Source: Candidatus Aminicenantota bacterium
Lineage (GTDB): Bacteria; Acidobacteriota; Aminicenantia; UBA2199
Reading direction: 5' to 3'
DNA: 33,327 nt
Assembly (NCBI GenBank): GCA_027318645.1
Contig: DAHVOV010000076.1
Coordinates: 1-33,327 of the forward strand
In this document: one piece after another, positions 8,525 to 17,484 of the stretch
How the letters are laid out: each line of letters begins with the position of its first letter
Numbering within the stretch: the stretch's first letter is position 1
Translations under genes and position numbers: made by a program
Notes under the pieces: generated by a model
What the model was told of the DNA's origin: nothing
The model's input: only the letters and a program-made list of their open reading frames with translations
The model's database searches: none

Positions 8525-10513
8525 ATGAAGGCCGCGCGCATCATTCTCACGCTCCTGCTGCTCCCGGCAACGGCGCTCTCCCCGCAGCAGGGGGAGCCCA
8601 GGCTGGCATGGCCGCTGACCATCGACGACGGCGTCAGCTCGGGCTTCCAGGAGTTCCGCTCCAACCATTTCCACGCCGGCATCGACCTGCGCACGCTGCA
8701 GCGCACGGGCTTCCCGGTGCTGGCCGTGGACGACGGCGTGGTCGAGCGGCTGACCGTCAGCCGCCGCGGCTACGGTTTGAGCCTGCTGCTGCGCCACGCC
8801 GGCGGCGCCACCTCGCTGTACTCGCACCTGGAGCGCTTTCGCCCCGACCTCGAGGCCCTCGTCGCCAGGGTGCGGGTGCGCACGGGACAGCGCTTCTTCG
8901 GCGACCACGTCCTGGCCAGCCCGGTGGCCGTGCGCCGCGGCGAGGTGATCGCCTTCAGCGGCGAGAGCGGCGCCGGCTTCGCCCACCTGCACGTGGAGCT
9001 ACGCGACGGCGAGGGGCGCGCCGTTAACCCGCTGCTGCGGCTGGAAATGCCCGCCCCAGACCTGCACCCGCCGCGGATGCGCGGGCTGCTGCTGCGCAGC
9101 CGCGAGGGGACGCTGATCGACGGCGACTGCGGGGAGCTCTACCTCCGGCTGCGCCTGGCGGACGGCGTCTATGCCCCCGAGGAGGCGGTGACGATCAACG
9201 GCCCCTGCGACGTCGTGCTGGACGCCTACGACCTCGGCGCCACCGGCCACGTGCTGGCGCCGTACGCGCTGGCGGCCAGTCTGGACGGCCGGCCGGTCTT
9301 CCGCGAGGAGTTCGACCGCCTGACCCGCGACGACAACAACCAGCTGGGCATGATCTACGACATGGCCTATTCGACGCCCTCGACCTATTTTTTCAACCTC
9401 TGCTCCCAGGAGGGATTCGCCCTGGAGGGGACCGGGGCGCGCCTGGCCGAGGAGCTGCGCCGCCTGCCCCCAGGGCGCCACGAGCTGCGCCTGACGGTCC
9501 GCGACTGCCAGGGGAACGGCGCCCAGGCCGTTTTGCCGCTGGTCAAGGACCCCGAGGGCGAGCCGCGCTCCTTTCCCCGCCGCCTGCGCGCCGTCGGCGG
9601 CGAGGGCGGCGTGCTGGGCCGCAGCGAGTTCTCCCTCTTCGTCAACCGCGGCGACGTGGTGGTCAAGCTCCGCGACGTCCCGGCGGACGCCGCCGACGTG
9701 CGCCTGCGGCTGATCCAGGGAAGCGACGAGCGGGTCGTCCCGGCGCGGGAATATGCCCACGGACTCTTCTTCCGCTTCCAGCCGCTCAACCACGAGCCGC
9801 GGCTGCAGCTGCGCTTCGAGGTCTCGGCGCAGGGCATGGTGGTCGAGGCGCGGCAGAAGCTGCTGCAGCTCGCCTGGCTGAAGAACGGGATGGAGCAGAC
9901 CGCCCGCCTGGGCGACTTCGCCGCCGACTTCGGCCCGACCACCGTGCGCGATCCCCACGTGCTGCTGCTGGAGCCGGTGGCGCTGCAGCCGGCGCTGCCG
10001 CTGCTGGGAACGCCGGTGCGCACGCTGCCCAACCATTTCGCCTTCCTGGACGCGGTGTACTTCCGCTTCCGCGTCCCTGCCGGCACGCCGCAGCCCGCCC
10101 AGCTGGGGATATTCCGCTACCGGCCGCCCTCCCGTGACTGGGTCTACGTCCCCACCCAGGCCGGCGGCGAGCCGGGCTTCGTGCGCTGCCGCGTGCTCAC
10201 CGCCGGCACCTTCGCTCTCCTGCGCGACGACGCGCCCCCCGCCATTTCCTTGCGCCGGCCGCACACCCGCCACCTGCGGCATCTCGACGCGCTGGTCGTA
10301 CGCCTGAGCGACCGGGGGAAGGGGATCGACGACGAGAGCCTGGCCGTCAGCGTGAACAACGTCCCGGTGATCGCCGATTTCGACCCCGACTGGGGGTGGG
10401 CCAAGCTCACCGACCTGTCCGCGCTGAACCGGGGCAGGAACATCCTGCGCGTACGCGTGGCGGACCTGGCGGGCAACGTCAGCGAGCGGGAATTTTACGT
10501 TTCCCTGAAGTAA
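8525..10513 (+). CDS. M23-family metallopeptidase (LytM domain) with long C-terminal extension
   Basis: Signal-like N-terminus MKAARIILTLLLLPATAL; 'SSGFQEFRSNHFHAGIDLRT', 'GGATSLYSHLERF' and 'FAHLHVELRDG' match M23 zinc motifs. Confidence 0.88.
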   Translation: MKAARIILTLLLLPATALSPQQGEPRLAWPLTIDDGVSSGFQEFRSNHFHAGIDLRTLQRTGFPVLAVDDGVVERLTVSRRGYGLSLLLRHAGGATSLYSHLERFRPDLEALVARVRVRTGQRFFGDHVLASPVAVRRGEVIAFSGESGAGFAHLHVELRDGEGRAVNPLLRLEMPAPDLHPPRMRGLLLRSREGTLIDGDCGELYLRLRLADGVYAPEEAVTINGPCDVVLDAYDLGATGHVLAPYALAASLDGRPVFREEFDRLTRDDNNQLGMIYDMAYSTPSTYFFNLCSQEGFALEGTGARLAEELRRLPPGRHELRLTVRDCQGNGAQAVLPLVKDPEGEPRSFPRRLRAVGGEGGVLGRSEFSLFVNRGDVVVKLRDVPADAADVRLRLIQGSDERVVPAREYAHGLFFRFQPLNHEPRLQLRFEVSAQGMVVEARQKLLQLAWLKNGMEQTARLGDFAADFGPTTVRDPHVLLLEPVALQPALPLLGTPVRTLPNHFAFLDAVYFRFRVPAGTPQPAQLGIFRYRPPSRDWVYVPTQAGGEPGFVRCRVLTAGTFALLRDDAPPAISLRRPHTRHLRHLDALVVRLSDRGKGIDDESLAVSVNNVPVIADFDPDWGWAKLTDLSALNRGRNILRVRVADLAGNVSEREFYVSLK

Positions 10514-10784
10514 AGGAAGGCCGATCCGTCCCCCTGCTTCCACCTGTTCCCACGATTTCTCCATTGGCTGTGGAAATCTGCCGTTTCCGGCCTTGAGAAC
10601 TAAGCAGGACGCGGATTTCCCTGATTTGCATACAATTTACCTACGGAAATTGCCTATAACAAATGATATATCCTGAAAGGGCCATGGCGCAAAGGTCCGC
10701 GAGAAGCAACCGTTGCGCTCCAGAATCCTGGCCGATTGACTTGGGCCCGGTTTGTATGGGAAAATATTCGCGGATCTTTGGCTG

Positions 10785-10790
10785 TATAAT
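10785..10790 (+). promoter_or_regulatory. Candidate -10 box (TATAAT) upstream of the glycosyltransferase cluster
   Basis: 'tttggctgTATAATccttacac', 48 nt upstream of the TTG start; no convincing -35. Confidence 0.3.
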
Positions 10791-10837
10791 CCTTACACAA
10801 TCTAAGGGCAAATGATCGACTTTCAGGAGCGCAAATC

Positions 10838-11860
10838 TTGAACGACGCCAGCGAACCCGGGGTGAAGGGGGAAGCCCTCTTTCTCCGCCTGCGCCTGCTC
10901 GGCGACATCGTGTTCACCATTCCCGCCGTGGCCCGCTTCAAGGAGCGCCTTCCCGAAACCCGGCTGTACTACGCGGTGGAGGAGCGCTTCGCCGAGGCGG
11001 CCGGGCTGATCCCGGGGATCGACGGCGTCGTCACCGTGCCGTCCCGCCCGGGACCCGGCGACGTGCTGTCCTTCCGCCGCCGCCTGCGCCGCCTGGGCGT
11101 GGGCACGGTCATCGACCTCCATTCCGGCCCGACGGCCGCCCTGCTGACCCGGGCCAGCGGCGCCGCCCTGCGCGCCGGCTTTCGCACGGCGAACCGCAAC
11201 TGGGCCTACAACCGCCTGGTCGAGCGCTTCGACCCCACGCGGCCGGCGCACTCGGTGCACAACCAGGCCCGCCTGCTGGAAGCGGTCGGCATCGACGGCG
11301 CGGACCCTCCGCCGTACCCGCCGCTGCCCGCGTCGGCGTACGCCGTCACCCCGCGCCTGGAGCCGCTCATCGCCGTCCGCCCCAAGGCCGTGCTGCACCT
11401 GGGCGCTGGGAACCGCTTCCGCGACTGGGGGGAGGACCATTTCGCCGAGCTGGCGCAGCGGCTGACCGCGGAGGGGGTGGCGGTGGTGTTGGTCGGCGGC
11501 TCCGAGGCCGAGAAACGACGCGGGGAGCGCCTGGGACGGCTGGAAAACGTGCATGACCTGACCGGCCCGCTGTCGCTGCGGGAGCTCCTGGCCCTGGTCG
11601 CCTCGGCCGCGGTCTATGTCGGCGCCGATTCGGGGCCCCTGCACGTGGCCTCGCTTACCTCGACGCCGCTGGTCGCCCTGTACGGGCCCAACCTCACGGC
11701 GGTCAGCGGCCCCTGGCGGCGCGCGGGGCTGGCCGTCGTCGAGACGGCGCTGCCCTGCCGCCCGTGCTCGCAACGGCGCTGCAAGTATGGTACAATCCCC
11801 TGCATGAGGGACATCAGCACGGACAGGGTCCATGAAGCGGTTAGACAGTTCATCCGCTAA
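10838..11860 (+). CDS. Glycosyltransferase family 9 (ADP-heptose:LPS heptosyltransferase-like)
   Basis: 'LFLRLRLLGDIVFTIPAVARFKERLPET', 'VVLVGGSEAEKRRGERL', 'YVGADSGPLHVASLTSTPLVALYGP'; TTG start. Confidence 0.92.
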   Translation: MNDASEPGVKGEALFLRLRLLGDIVFTIPAVARFKERLPETRLYYAVEERFAEAAGLIPGIDGVVTVPSRPGPGDVLSFRRRLRRLGVGTVIDLHSGPTAALLTRASGAALRAGFRTANRNWAYNRLVERFDPTRPAHSVHNQARLLEAVGIDGADPPPYPPLPASAYAVTPRLEPLIAVRPKAVLHLGAGNRFRDWGEDHFAELAQRLTAEGVAVVLVGGSEAEKRRGERLGRLENVHDLTGPLSLRELLALVASAAVYVGADSGPLHVASLTSTPLVALYGPNLTAVSGPWRRAGLAVVETALPCRPCSQRRCKYGTIPCMRDISTDRVHEAVRQFIR

Positions 11861-13037
11861 GCCCGCCTTCTACCTGCTCCTGGCTTTCCTCTTCCTGATC
11901 GACGTCTCCATCGCCGCCTGCTATATCCTGGGAACGCTGCTGCTTCTGCTATTCGCCCTGCACCTGGCCCGCGGCGGCCCGTTCCCGCGCCTGCCGTCCT
12001 ACAACGCCTTCTTCGTCGCCTTCATCGCCTTCACGCTGCTGGCCACCGTGTTCTCGGTCGACCGCGCCGCCAGCCTGCGCGACAACAAGGAGCTGCTGAT
12101 CTTCCTGCTGATCCCCATCTACCACTGGCTTCTCGACAGCCGTGAGCGCCTGGAGCTTTCCCAGTGGGCCGTGCTGGCCGCGGCGGCCTTCTCGGCGCTG
12201 GCCGGCCTGTTCTCGGTCTGGAGCCGGGGCATCGCCCGCGGCGTCGTCCTTTCCGACCGCCTGAAGGGGTTCACCTCGCACTGGATGACCTACTCGGGGC
12301 TGCTGATGCTGCCCTTCGTCTTCTTCGCCGTGCGCCTGCTGCTGCGCCGCGGCCGGCGCCGGGAGACCGCCGCCGTCGCCGCCGGCCTGGCGCTCATGCT
12401 GGCGGCCATCGCCTTCTCGCTGACGCGCAACGTCTGGCTGGGCGCGGCGGCCGGCCTGGGGCTGGCCGTCGCCTTCCTGCGTCCGAAGGTCCTGCTCTTC
12501 GCCGCGCCGCTGCTGCTGGCCCTGGTTCTGCTGGCGCCGCCGGCCGTGCGCAGCCGCGCCCTCTCCATCGTCGACCTGCGCGACAGCTCCAACCGCGACC
12601 GCCTCTACATGGCCTGGTCCGGGGTGCGCCTGTTCCAGGACCGCCCCTGGACCGGGGTGGGCAGCCACAACGTCGAGAAGGTCATCCGCGCCAATGAGGC
12701 GCGCTACCGCCATCCCGACGCCCAGCAGGTCAACCCCCACCTGCACAACAACTTCCTGCAGATCCTGGCCGAGCGCGGCGTCTTCGCCCTGGCCAGCTTC
12801 CTCCTGGCCTGCCTGTTCTTCATCCTGCAGGCGGCGCGGCGGCTGCGGGCGGGGGAGGGCGAGGCGCGGGCCGTGGCCGCCGGCGCCCTCTTTGCCTTCG
12901 TCGCCTTCCTCGTCGCCGGCATGTTCGAGTACAACTTCGGCGACAGCGAGATCAAGTTCCTGCTCTTCTATTTCATGAGCCTGCCGTTCCTCGTCCTGAA
13001 GGAGCCCGCCCATGCGCAAGCTGCAGCGCTTCGCTGA
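11832..13037 (+). CDS. O-antigen ligase family protein (Wzy/WaaL-like)
   Basis: Polytopic membrane protein; 'RPWTGVGSHNVEKVIRANEARYRHPDAQQVNPHLHNNFLQILAERGVFALASFLL' matches the O-antigen ligase/polymerase signature; overlaps the upstream gene. Confidence 0.9.
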   Translation: MKRLDSSSAKPAFYLLLAFLFLIDVSIAACYILGTLLLLLFALHLARGGPFPRLPSYNAFFVAFIAFTLLATVFSVDRAASLRDNKELLIFLLIPIYHWLLDSRERLELSQWAVLAAAAFSALAGLFSVWSRGIARGVVLSDRLKGFTSHWMTYSGLLMLPFVFFAVRLLLRRGRRRETAAVAAGLALMLAAIAFSLTRNVWLGAAAGLGLAVAFLRPKVLLFAAPLLLALVLLAPPAVRSRALSIVDLRDSSNRDRLYMAWSGVRLFQDRPWTGVGSHNVEKVIRANEARYRHPDAQQVNPHLHNNFLQILAERGVFALASFLLACLFFILQAARRLRAGEGEARAVAAGALFAFVAFLVAGMFEYNFGDSEIKFLLFYFMSLPFLVLKEPAHAQAAALR

Positions 13038-13989
13038 GATCTGCGGCCGGTTCGCCGGCAAGAGCATCCTGGTGTACGGGGACGTGATCCTCGACCGCTA
13101 CATCTTCGGCCAGGTCGAGCGCATCTCGCCCGAGGCGCCGGTGCCGGTGCTCTCGGTCGAGCTCGAGGAGTCGCGGCTGGGCGGCGCCGGCAACGTGGCG
13201 GCCAACATCGACCGCCTGGGCGCGCGCGGCCTGCTGCTGGGCGTGGCCGGCCGCGACGCCTACGCCGACGAGGTCGCCCGCCTGAAGGGCGAGGGCGACC
13301 GGGTGCTGCGCGACGCCGCCAGCCGCACCATCGTCAAGACGCGCGTCATCGCCCAGCGCCAGCAGGTCGTGCGCATCGACCGCGACGGCCTCATCCGCCT
13401 GGAGGCTGACATGCTGGAGCGGCTCGGCGCCGCCATCGCCGAGGCCAGGGCCGACGGCATCATCGTCTCCGACTACGCCAAGGGCACGGTCAACGCCGCC
13501 GTGATGGCGCTGCTCAAGGAGCGCGCCGCCGCCGCCGGCATCCCCCTCGTCGTCGACCCCAAGCCGTCCCACGCCGCCCTCTACGAGGGGGTGACCGGCA
13601 TGACCCCCAACCTGAAGGAGGCCGCGGAGCTGGCCGGCCGCCCGATCGCCGGCGACGACGGCCTGGCCTGGGCCCTGGCCCGCATCCGCCGCCGCTTCCG
13701 CTCGCGCTTCGCCCTCATCACCCGCGGCAGCCAGGGGATCTCGGCCGCTGCGCAGGGAAGGAAGATGTTCCACCTGCCGGCCTACAGCCGCGAGGTGTTC
13801 GACGTGACCGGCGCCGGCGACACCGTCGTCGCCGTGCTGACCCTGGCCCTGGCCGCCGGCGCCGACCTGCGCGAGGCGGTGGCCCTGGCCAACGCCGCCG
13901 CCTCGGTGGTGGTGGAGAAGGTCGGCACCTCGCAGGTCTCGCGCGAGGAGCTGCTGGAGCGCATGGCCTCCATCCTGCGCCGGCATTGA
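13012..13989 (+). CDS. D-glycero-beta-D-manno-heptose-7-phosphate kinase (RfaE domain I, PfkB fold)
   Basis: 'GDVILDRYIFGQVERISPEAPVPVL...ESRLGGAGNVAANIDRLG', 'VVDPKPSHAALYEGVTGMTPNLKEA', 'FDVTGAGDTVVAVLTLALAAGADLREAVALANAAASVVVEKVGTSQV'; the nucleotidyltransferase domain is absent. Confidence 0.93.
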   Translation: MRKLQRFAEICGRFAGKSILVYGDVILDRYIFGQVERISPEAPVPVLSVELEESRLGGAGNVAANIDRLGARGLLLGVAGRDAYADEVARLKGEGDRVLRDAASRTIVKTRVIAQRQQVVRIDRDGLIRLEADMLERLGAAIAEARADGIIVSDYAKGTVNAAVMALLKERAAAAGIPLVVDPKPSHAALYEGVTGMTPNLKEAAELAGRPIAGDDGLAWALARIRRRFRSRFALITRGSQGISAAAQGRKMFHLPAYSREVFDVTGAGDTVVAVLTLALAAGADLREAVALANAAASVVVEKVGTSQVSREELLERMASILRRH

Positions 13990-15101
13990 ACCGCCTGCAG
14001 CTCCTCAAGGTCCTCGCCCCCGGCTTCCTGCCGCTGCTGGTCTTCATCGCCGCCGACGCCCTGTGGTGGACGACTGTCGGGCTGGCCGTGGCCGTCGCCT
14101 CGGGGATCGTCGAGCTGGGCGTCTCCCGCGTCCGCGAGAAGAGCTGGGACCGCTTCGTGCTTCTCGATACGCTGCTGATCACGGCCATGGGCGGCATCTC
14201 GCTGCTGCTGGCCAACGACATCTTCTTCCGCCTGAAGCCGGCGGTGGTGGAGCTCATCTTCTGCCTGGTCCTCGGCGTCTCGGTCTACACGCCGGCGAAC
14301 GTCATGCTGGCCATGACCCGCCGCTACCTGCGCGGCATGGAGATCACCGCGGAACAGGCGCGGGCCATGACCCGCAGCATGAAGGGGCTTTTTTACCTCT
14401 TCCTGGCGCACACGGCGCTGATCGTCTACGCGGCCTTCGCCATGTCGGCCGCGGCCTGGGGCTTCATCTCCGGCGGCCTGTTCTACATCCTGTTCGCCGC
14501 CTATTTCCTGGTCGAATGGCTGGGCAGCCGCCGCCGTGCCCGGGGCGCCGAGGCGGCCATGGCGCAGTACGCCGGCGAGGAGTGGTTCGACCTGGTCGAC
14601 GCCGAGGGACGGGTGACCGGCCGGGCGCCGCGCAGCGTCTGCCACTCGCGCCCGGGGCTCCTGCACCCGGTTGTGCACCTGCACATCCTCGATGACAAGG
14701 ACCGGCTCTTCCTGCAGAAGCGCTCGCCGGCCAAGGAGATCCAGCCGGACAGATGGGACACCGCCGTCGGCGGCCATGTGCTCAGCGGCGAGACGGTCGA
14801 GCGGGCGCTGGCGAGGGAGACGGCCGAGGAGACCGGGCTGGAGGGGCTGAAGGCGCAGCCGCTGGCGCGCTACGTCTGGCAGAGCGAGGTCGAGTCGGAG
14901 CTGGTCTTCATGTTCGCGGCCCGCAGCCGCCGGGAGCCGCGCGTCGACCCGGCCGAGAGCAGCGAGGGCCGCTTCTGGAAGATCGCCAAGGTGCGCGAGG
15001 CGATCGGCAAGGGTGTCCTCACCCCCAATTTGGAGTTCGAGTTCCCCATCCTGATGCAGCTGGTCTTCGGCGAGAAGAAGAAACAAAACAACGAACTATG
15101 A
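13986..15101 (+). CDS. Integral-membrane domain fused to a NUDIX hydrolase
   Basis: N-terminal about 170 aa polytopic and YciB/septation-protein-A-like by eye; C-terminal 'LFLQKRSPAKEIQPDRWDTAVGGHVLSGETVERALARETAEETGLEG' fits the Nudix box Gx5Ex7REUxEExGU. TTG start overlaps the upstream stop. Confidence 0.85.
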   Translation: MNRLQLLKVLAPGFLPLLVFIAADALWWTTVGLAVAVASGIVELGVSRVREKSWDRFVLLDTLLITAMGGISLLLANDIFFRLKPAVVELIFCLVLGVSVYTPANVMLAMTRRYLRGMEITAEQARAMTRSMKGLFYLFLAHTALIVYAAFAMSAAAWGFISGGLFYILFAAYFLVEWLGSRRRARGAEAAMAQYAGEEWFDLVDAEGRVTGRAPRSVCHSRPGLLHPVVHLHILDDKDRLFLQKRSPAKEIQPDRWDTAVGGHVLSGETVERALARETAEETGLEGLKAQPLARYVWQSEVESELVFMFAARSRREPRVDPAESSEGRFWKIAKVREAIGKGVLTPNLEFEFPILMQLVFGEKKKQNNEL

Positions 15102-15103
15102 GT

Positions 15104-15187
15104 GATGAGTGATAGTGGTAGTGGTAGGAACAGCCAGGGACGAGCCAAATCTGGTGATTAGTAATTAGTGATTAGTGATTGGAACAG
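15104..15187 (+). repeat. Dispersed repeat family 2 copy (GTGATGAGTGAT ... GTGATTAGTAATTAGTGATTAGTGATTGGAACAGC)
   Basis: 'gtgatgagtgatagtggtagtgg...ggtgattagtaattagtgattagtgattggaacagc'; reverse complement recurs at 22025-22114. Confidence 0.85.
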
Positions 15188-15228
15188 CAATGTTGGACGT
15201 CGAACCTTGAAGCAAAATTGAATTTTCT

Positions 15229-15918
15229 TCAGCAAGTCCTGTCCGAACCTTGTCTTTTTCCGTAGTTGGTGAACATGGTTTGGTCATGGTCGGCCGGGTA
15301 CCAGTCGATGGGGACGTCTCCCGACAGCTCGACCCGCGCCCAGGTGTTGACCTCCCAGGGCACGTTCCGGGTGGACGTAAGGCAGCGCAGCGTTTCCGCT
15401 CTCACCGCCTGTTCAAGCTGGTGCAACTGACGGCGCGGGGATATCAGGACGGCGCCGCAAAAGCGCCAGCAGGGGAACGCGTCCGCGACCGGCCCCATGT
15501 TCCAGCAGCCGGGCATCGTGATGCGCGCCGGCGGGTCAGCGGCGACGGCACGGGCGAAATCCTCGATGAACGAGGCATTGAGGGACGGCAGGTGCAGGAT
15601 GCCATAGTCGATCCAGACGAAGATGTCCGGCTCGGGGTCCTCGAGCGCCGCCGCCAGCAGCCATGCCGTCTTCTGATGGTTGACGATGTGGTAGGACAGG
15701 CTGTTCTTCGCGGGATTGTCGCCCTGCGAGTGTGTCACCGCGAACGGCAGGTCCGCCAGCATGGCGTGGAGCCAGCAGTCGGACAATCGGGAATGGAACA
15801 CGCGCAAAGAGACCCTCGCCTCCGAAAGCGCGGCGCCCAATCGCGCATACTCCGACGCCGTGCGCGGGTGATCGCGGATGGGCACGAACCCCGAAACGAA
15901 GCAAACCTTTCCTTCCAT
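15229..15918 (-). CDS. Hypothetical protein, possibly HtrL/YibB-like (glycosyltransferase-like)
   Basis: 229-aa ORF with 'MEGKVCFVSGFVPI', 'FVWIDYGILHLPS', 'PWEVNTWARVE', 'DHDQTMFTNY'; family resemblance is by eye only. Confidence 0.65.
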   Translation of the reverse strand: MEGKVCFVSGFVPIRDHPRTASEYARLGAALSEARVSLRVFHSRLSDCWLHAMLADLPFAVTHSQGDNPAKNSLSYHIVNHQKTAWLLAAALEDPEPDIFVWIDYGILHLPSLNASFIEDFARAVAADPPARITMPGCWNMGPVADAFPCWRFCGAVLISPRRQLHQLEQAVRAETLRCLTSTRNVPWEVNTWARVELSGDVPIDWYPADHDQTMFTNYGKRQGSDRTC

Positions 15919-16104
15919 CCTGCGATCATAGCCGATGGCCCCCCCGGGTTCAACTCCAGCCGGTGAAAAGCGGGGACCGCCCCCAGCGGGGCCGGCAGCA
16001 CCTCTCGGAGGTGATCCTCCTCGGGTACGCCGCCCCAGGCGGTGCCGGCAGCGTCGGACCTCGAACGTCGAACCTTAATGCAAAATCGTGCTTTTAAGGC
16101 AGTT

Positions 16105-16176
16105 TCTTAACGTGGAACCTGGTACGTGGCACGTGGAACCTCGATGGACCGTCGGTCTGTAAGCCGCTGACTAGTC
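16105..16176 (+). repeat. Dispersed repeat family 1, copy B
   Basis: 'aacgtggaacctggtacgtggcacgtggaacctcgatggaccgtcggtctgtaagccgctgactagt'. Confidence 0.9.
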
Positions 16177-16224
16177 CCATTCCCTGTTCGCTTTGCTCGA
16201 AATGGTTCTTGATGCCAGATGATG

Positions 16225-16296
16225 CAGCCCGTAGGGGAGTCGAACCCCTCTTCCAAGAATGAAAATCTTGTGTCCTAACCGATAGACGAACGGGCC
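16225..16296 (-). tRNA. tRNA-Glu (anticodon TTC)
   Basis: Reverse complement GGCCCGT TCGTCTATCGGTTAGGACAC AAGATTTTCATTCTTGGAAGAGGGGTTCGACTCCCCTACGGGCTG; cloverleaf with anticodon loop TTTTCAT and TPsiC arm AGGGG-TTCGACT-CCCCT. Confidence 0.96.
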
Positions 16297-16302
16297 TCCA
16301 TC

Positions 16303-16375
16303 TGAGCCGTGTTGGATTCGAACCAACGACACCCGCCTTAAAAGGGCGGTGCTCTGCCAACTGAGCTAACGGCCC
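16303..16375 (-). tRNA. tRNA-Lys (anticodon TTT)
   Basis: Reverse complement GGGCCGTTAGCTCAGTTGGCAGAGCACCGCCCTTTTAAGGCGGGTGTCGTTGGTTCGAATCCAACACGGCTCA; anticodon arm CCGCC-CTTTTAA-GGCGG. Confidence 0.97.
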
Positions 16376-16449
16376 AAGCCGGTCGCAACAAATTTAACAC
16401 AATCGGCCAGGGCTGTCAATCGCAGGGGCCGGCGCGGCCAGGGCAAAAT

Positions 16450-16530
16450 CCAGTGTCAGTGACAGTGTCAGTGTCAGCAAGAACCTAGACGTGCAATCGT
16501 GACGCGTAACGCGTAACGCGTGACGAGTAA
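16450..16530. repeat. Two short tandem vocabularies in tandem: GTCAGTGTCAGTGACAGTG and CGTAACGCGTAACGCGTGACG
   Basis: 'ccagtgtcagtgacagtgtcagtgtcagc' then 'gtgacgcgtaacgcgtaacgcgtgacgagtaac'. Confidence 0.75.
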
Positions 16531-16577
16531 CAGCAACAACAGATTTCTCAACTATTCTTGCTTGCAGCCTTATTTAT

Positions 16578-16652
16578 GGCTTTCAACGTGGAACGTGGTA
16601 CGTGGTACGTGGAACCTCGATGGACCGTCGGTCTGCAAGCCGCTGGCTAGTT
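16578..16652 (+). repeat. Dispersed repeat family 1, copy C1
   Basis: 'ggctttcaacgtggaacgtggtacgtggtacgtggaacctcgatggaccgtcggtctgcaagccgctggctagttcc'. Confidence 0.9.
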
Positions 16653-16671
16653 CCAGATCGCTTTATTCTGC

Positions 16672-16716
16672 TGGTGGAACCTCGATGGACCGTCGGTCTG
16701 CAAGCCGCTGGCCAGT
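16672..16716 (+). repeat. Dispersed repeat family 1, copy C2 (core only), tandem with C1
   Basis: 'ggtggaacctcgatggaccgtcggtctgcaagccgctggccagt'. Confidence 0.9.
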
Positions 16717-16739
16717 TCCGAGTCCCTTTGTCCTGGTGT

Positions 16740-17408
16740 TCAGTTGAAGAAGAACATGATGCCGGCGCCGACGGAGAAGCCGCTCATGTCGAGGGGCGCG
16801 AACTCCTCGAAGTCGCCGGAGAGGCGGCTCTTGAGGTACAGGTACTTTCCCTCCAGCGAGACGGCGAGCCGCTGCTGGAAGCGAAAGACGACGCCCAGCC
16901 GGCCGTTGAGCCCGAAGCCGAAGCGCTTGGACTCGGCGAAGCCCTTCTGAACGCTGAAGTCCTCGAAGTTGATGAACTCGCCCCACTGCTGGTAGGTCCA
17001 GGCATAGACCCCGCCGCCGAAGCCCAGGAAGGGGTTGACGCGGCCGCGATGGCCCATCGGGTAATACTTGAACCCGGCCTCGATGGGCACGATGCGCAGC
17101 GACACGTTCTGGCTGATGGGCGAGCCGTCCTCGTATTCGTAGTCGCGGTACTTGGCGTAGTGCGTCTTGCCGTAGCTTCCAACCTCGAGGGTGAAGGAAA
17201 GGTCGCGGTTGAGGTAGGCCTCGTACTCGGCGGCATAGAACTCCTTCATCATGTCCGCGCGGTCCAGGGTCAGGTTCTCGATGTTGATCTCCCAGAGATC
17301 GGAGCGCATGCTCGGCACGAACAGGCCGATCTTCAGGTTCACGCTCTGCGCGAGCAGGGCGCCCGAAGCCAGGCCGAAAACGGCGAACCACAGTGCGATG
17401 CGTTTCAT
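16740..17408 (-). CDS. Outer-membrane beta-barrel protein (putative)
   Basis: Signal peptide MKRIALWFAVFGLASGALLAQS; alternating hydrophobic strands, 'PFLGFGGGVYAWTY', terminal 'GFSVGAGIMFFFN' ending in aromatic residues. Confidence 0.8.
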   Translation of the reverse strand: MKRIALWFAVFGLASGALLAQSVNLKIGLFVPSMRSDLWEINIENLTLDRADMMKEFYAAEYEAYLNRDLSFTLEVGSYGKTHYAKYRDYEYEDGSPISQNVSLRIVPIEAGFKYYPMGHRGRVNPFLGFGGGVYAWTYQQWGEFINFEDFSVQKGFAESKRFGFGLNGRLGVVFRFQQRLAVSLEGKYLYLKSRLSGDFEEFAPLDMSGFSVGAGIMFFFN

Positions 17409-17484
17409 GTTGAACCTCCATAGATCGGAATGCATGCGTCGTGCCAAGTCAAGACCAGGGAAAAAGGGAAAGAGTGTCCCGTTT

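Noticed and set aside
16450-16716. Possible CRISPR array from regularly recurring repeats
   Set aside because: Units are degenerate, directly abutting or irregularly spaced, with no uniform spacers and no cas genes in the window.
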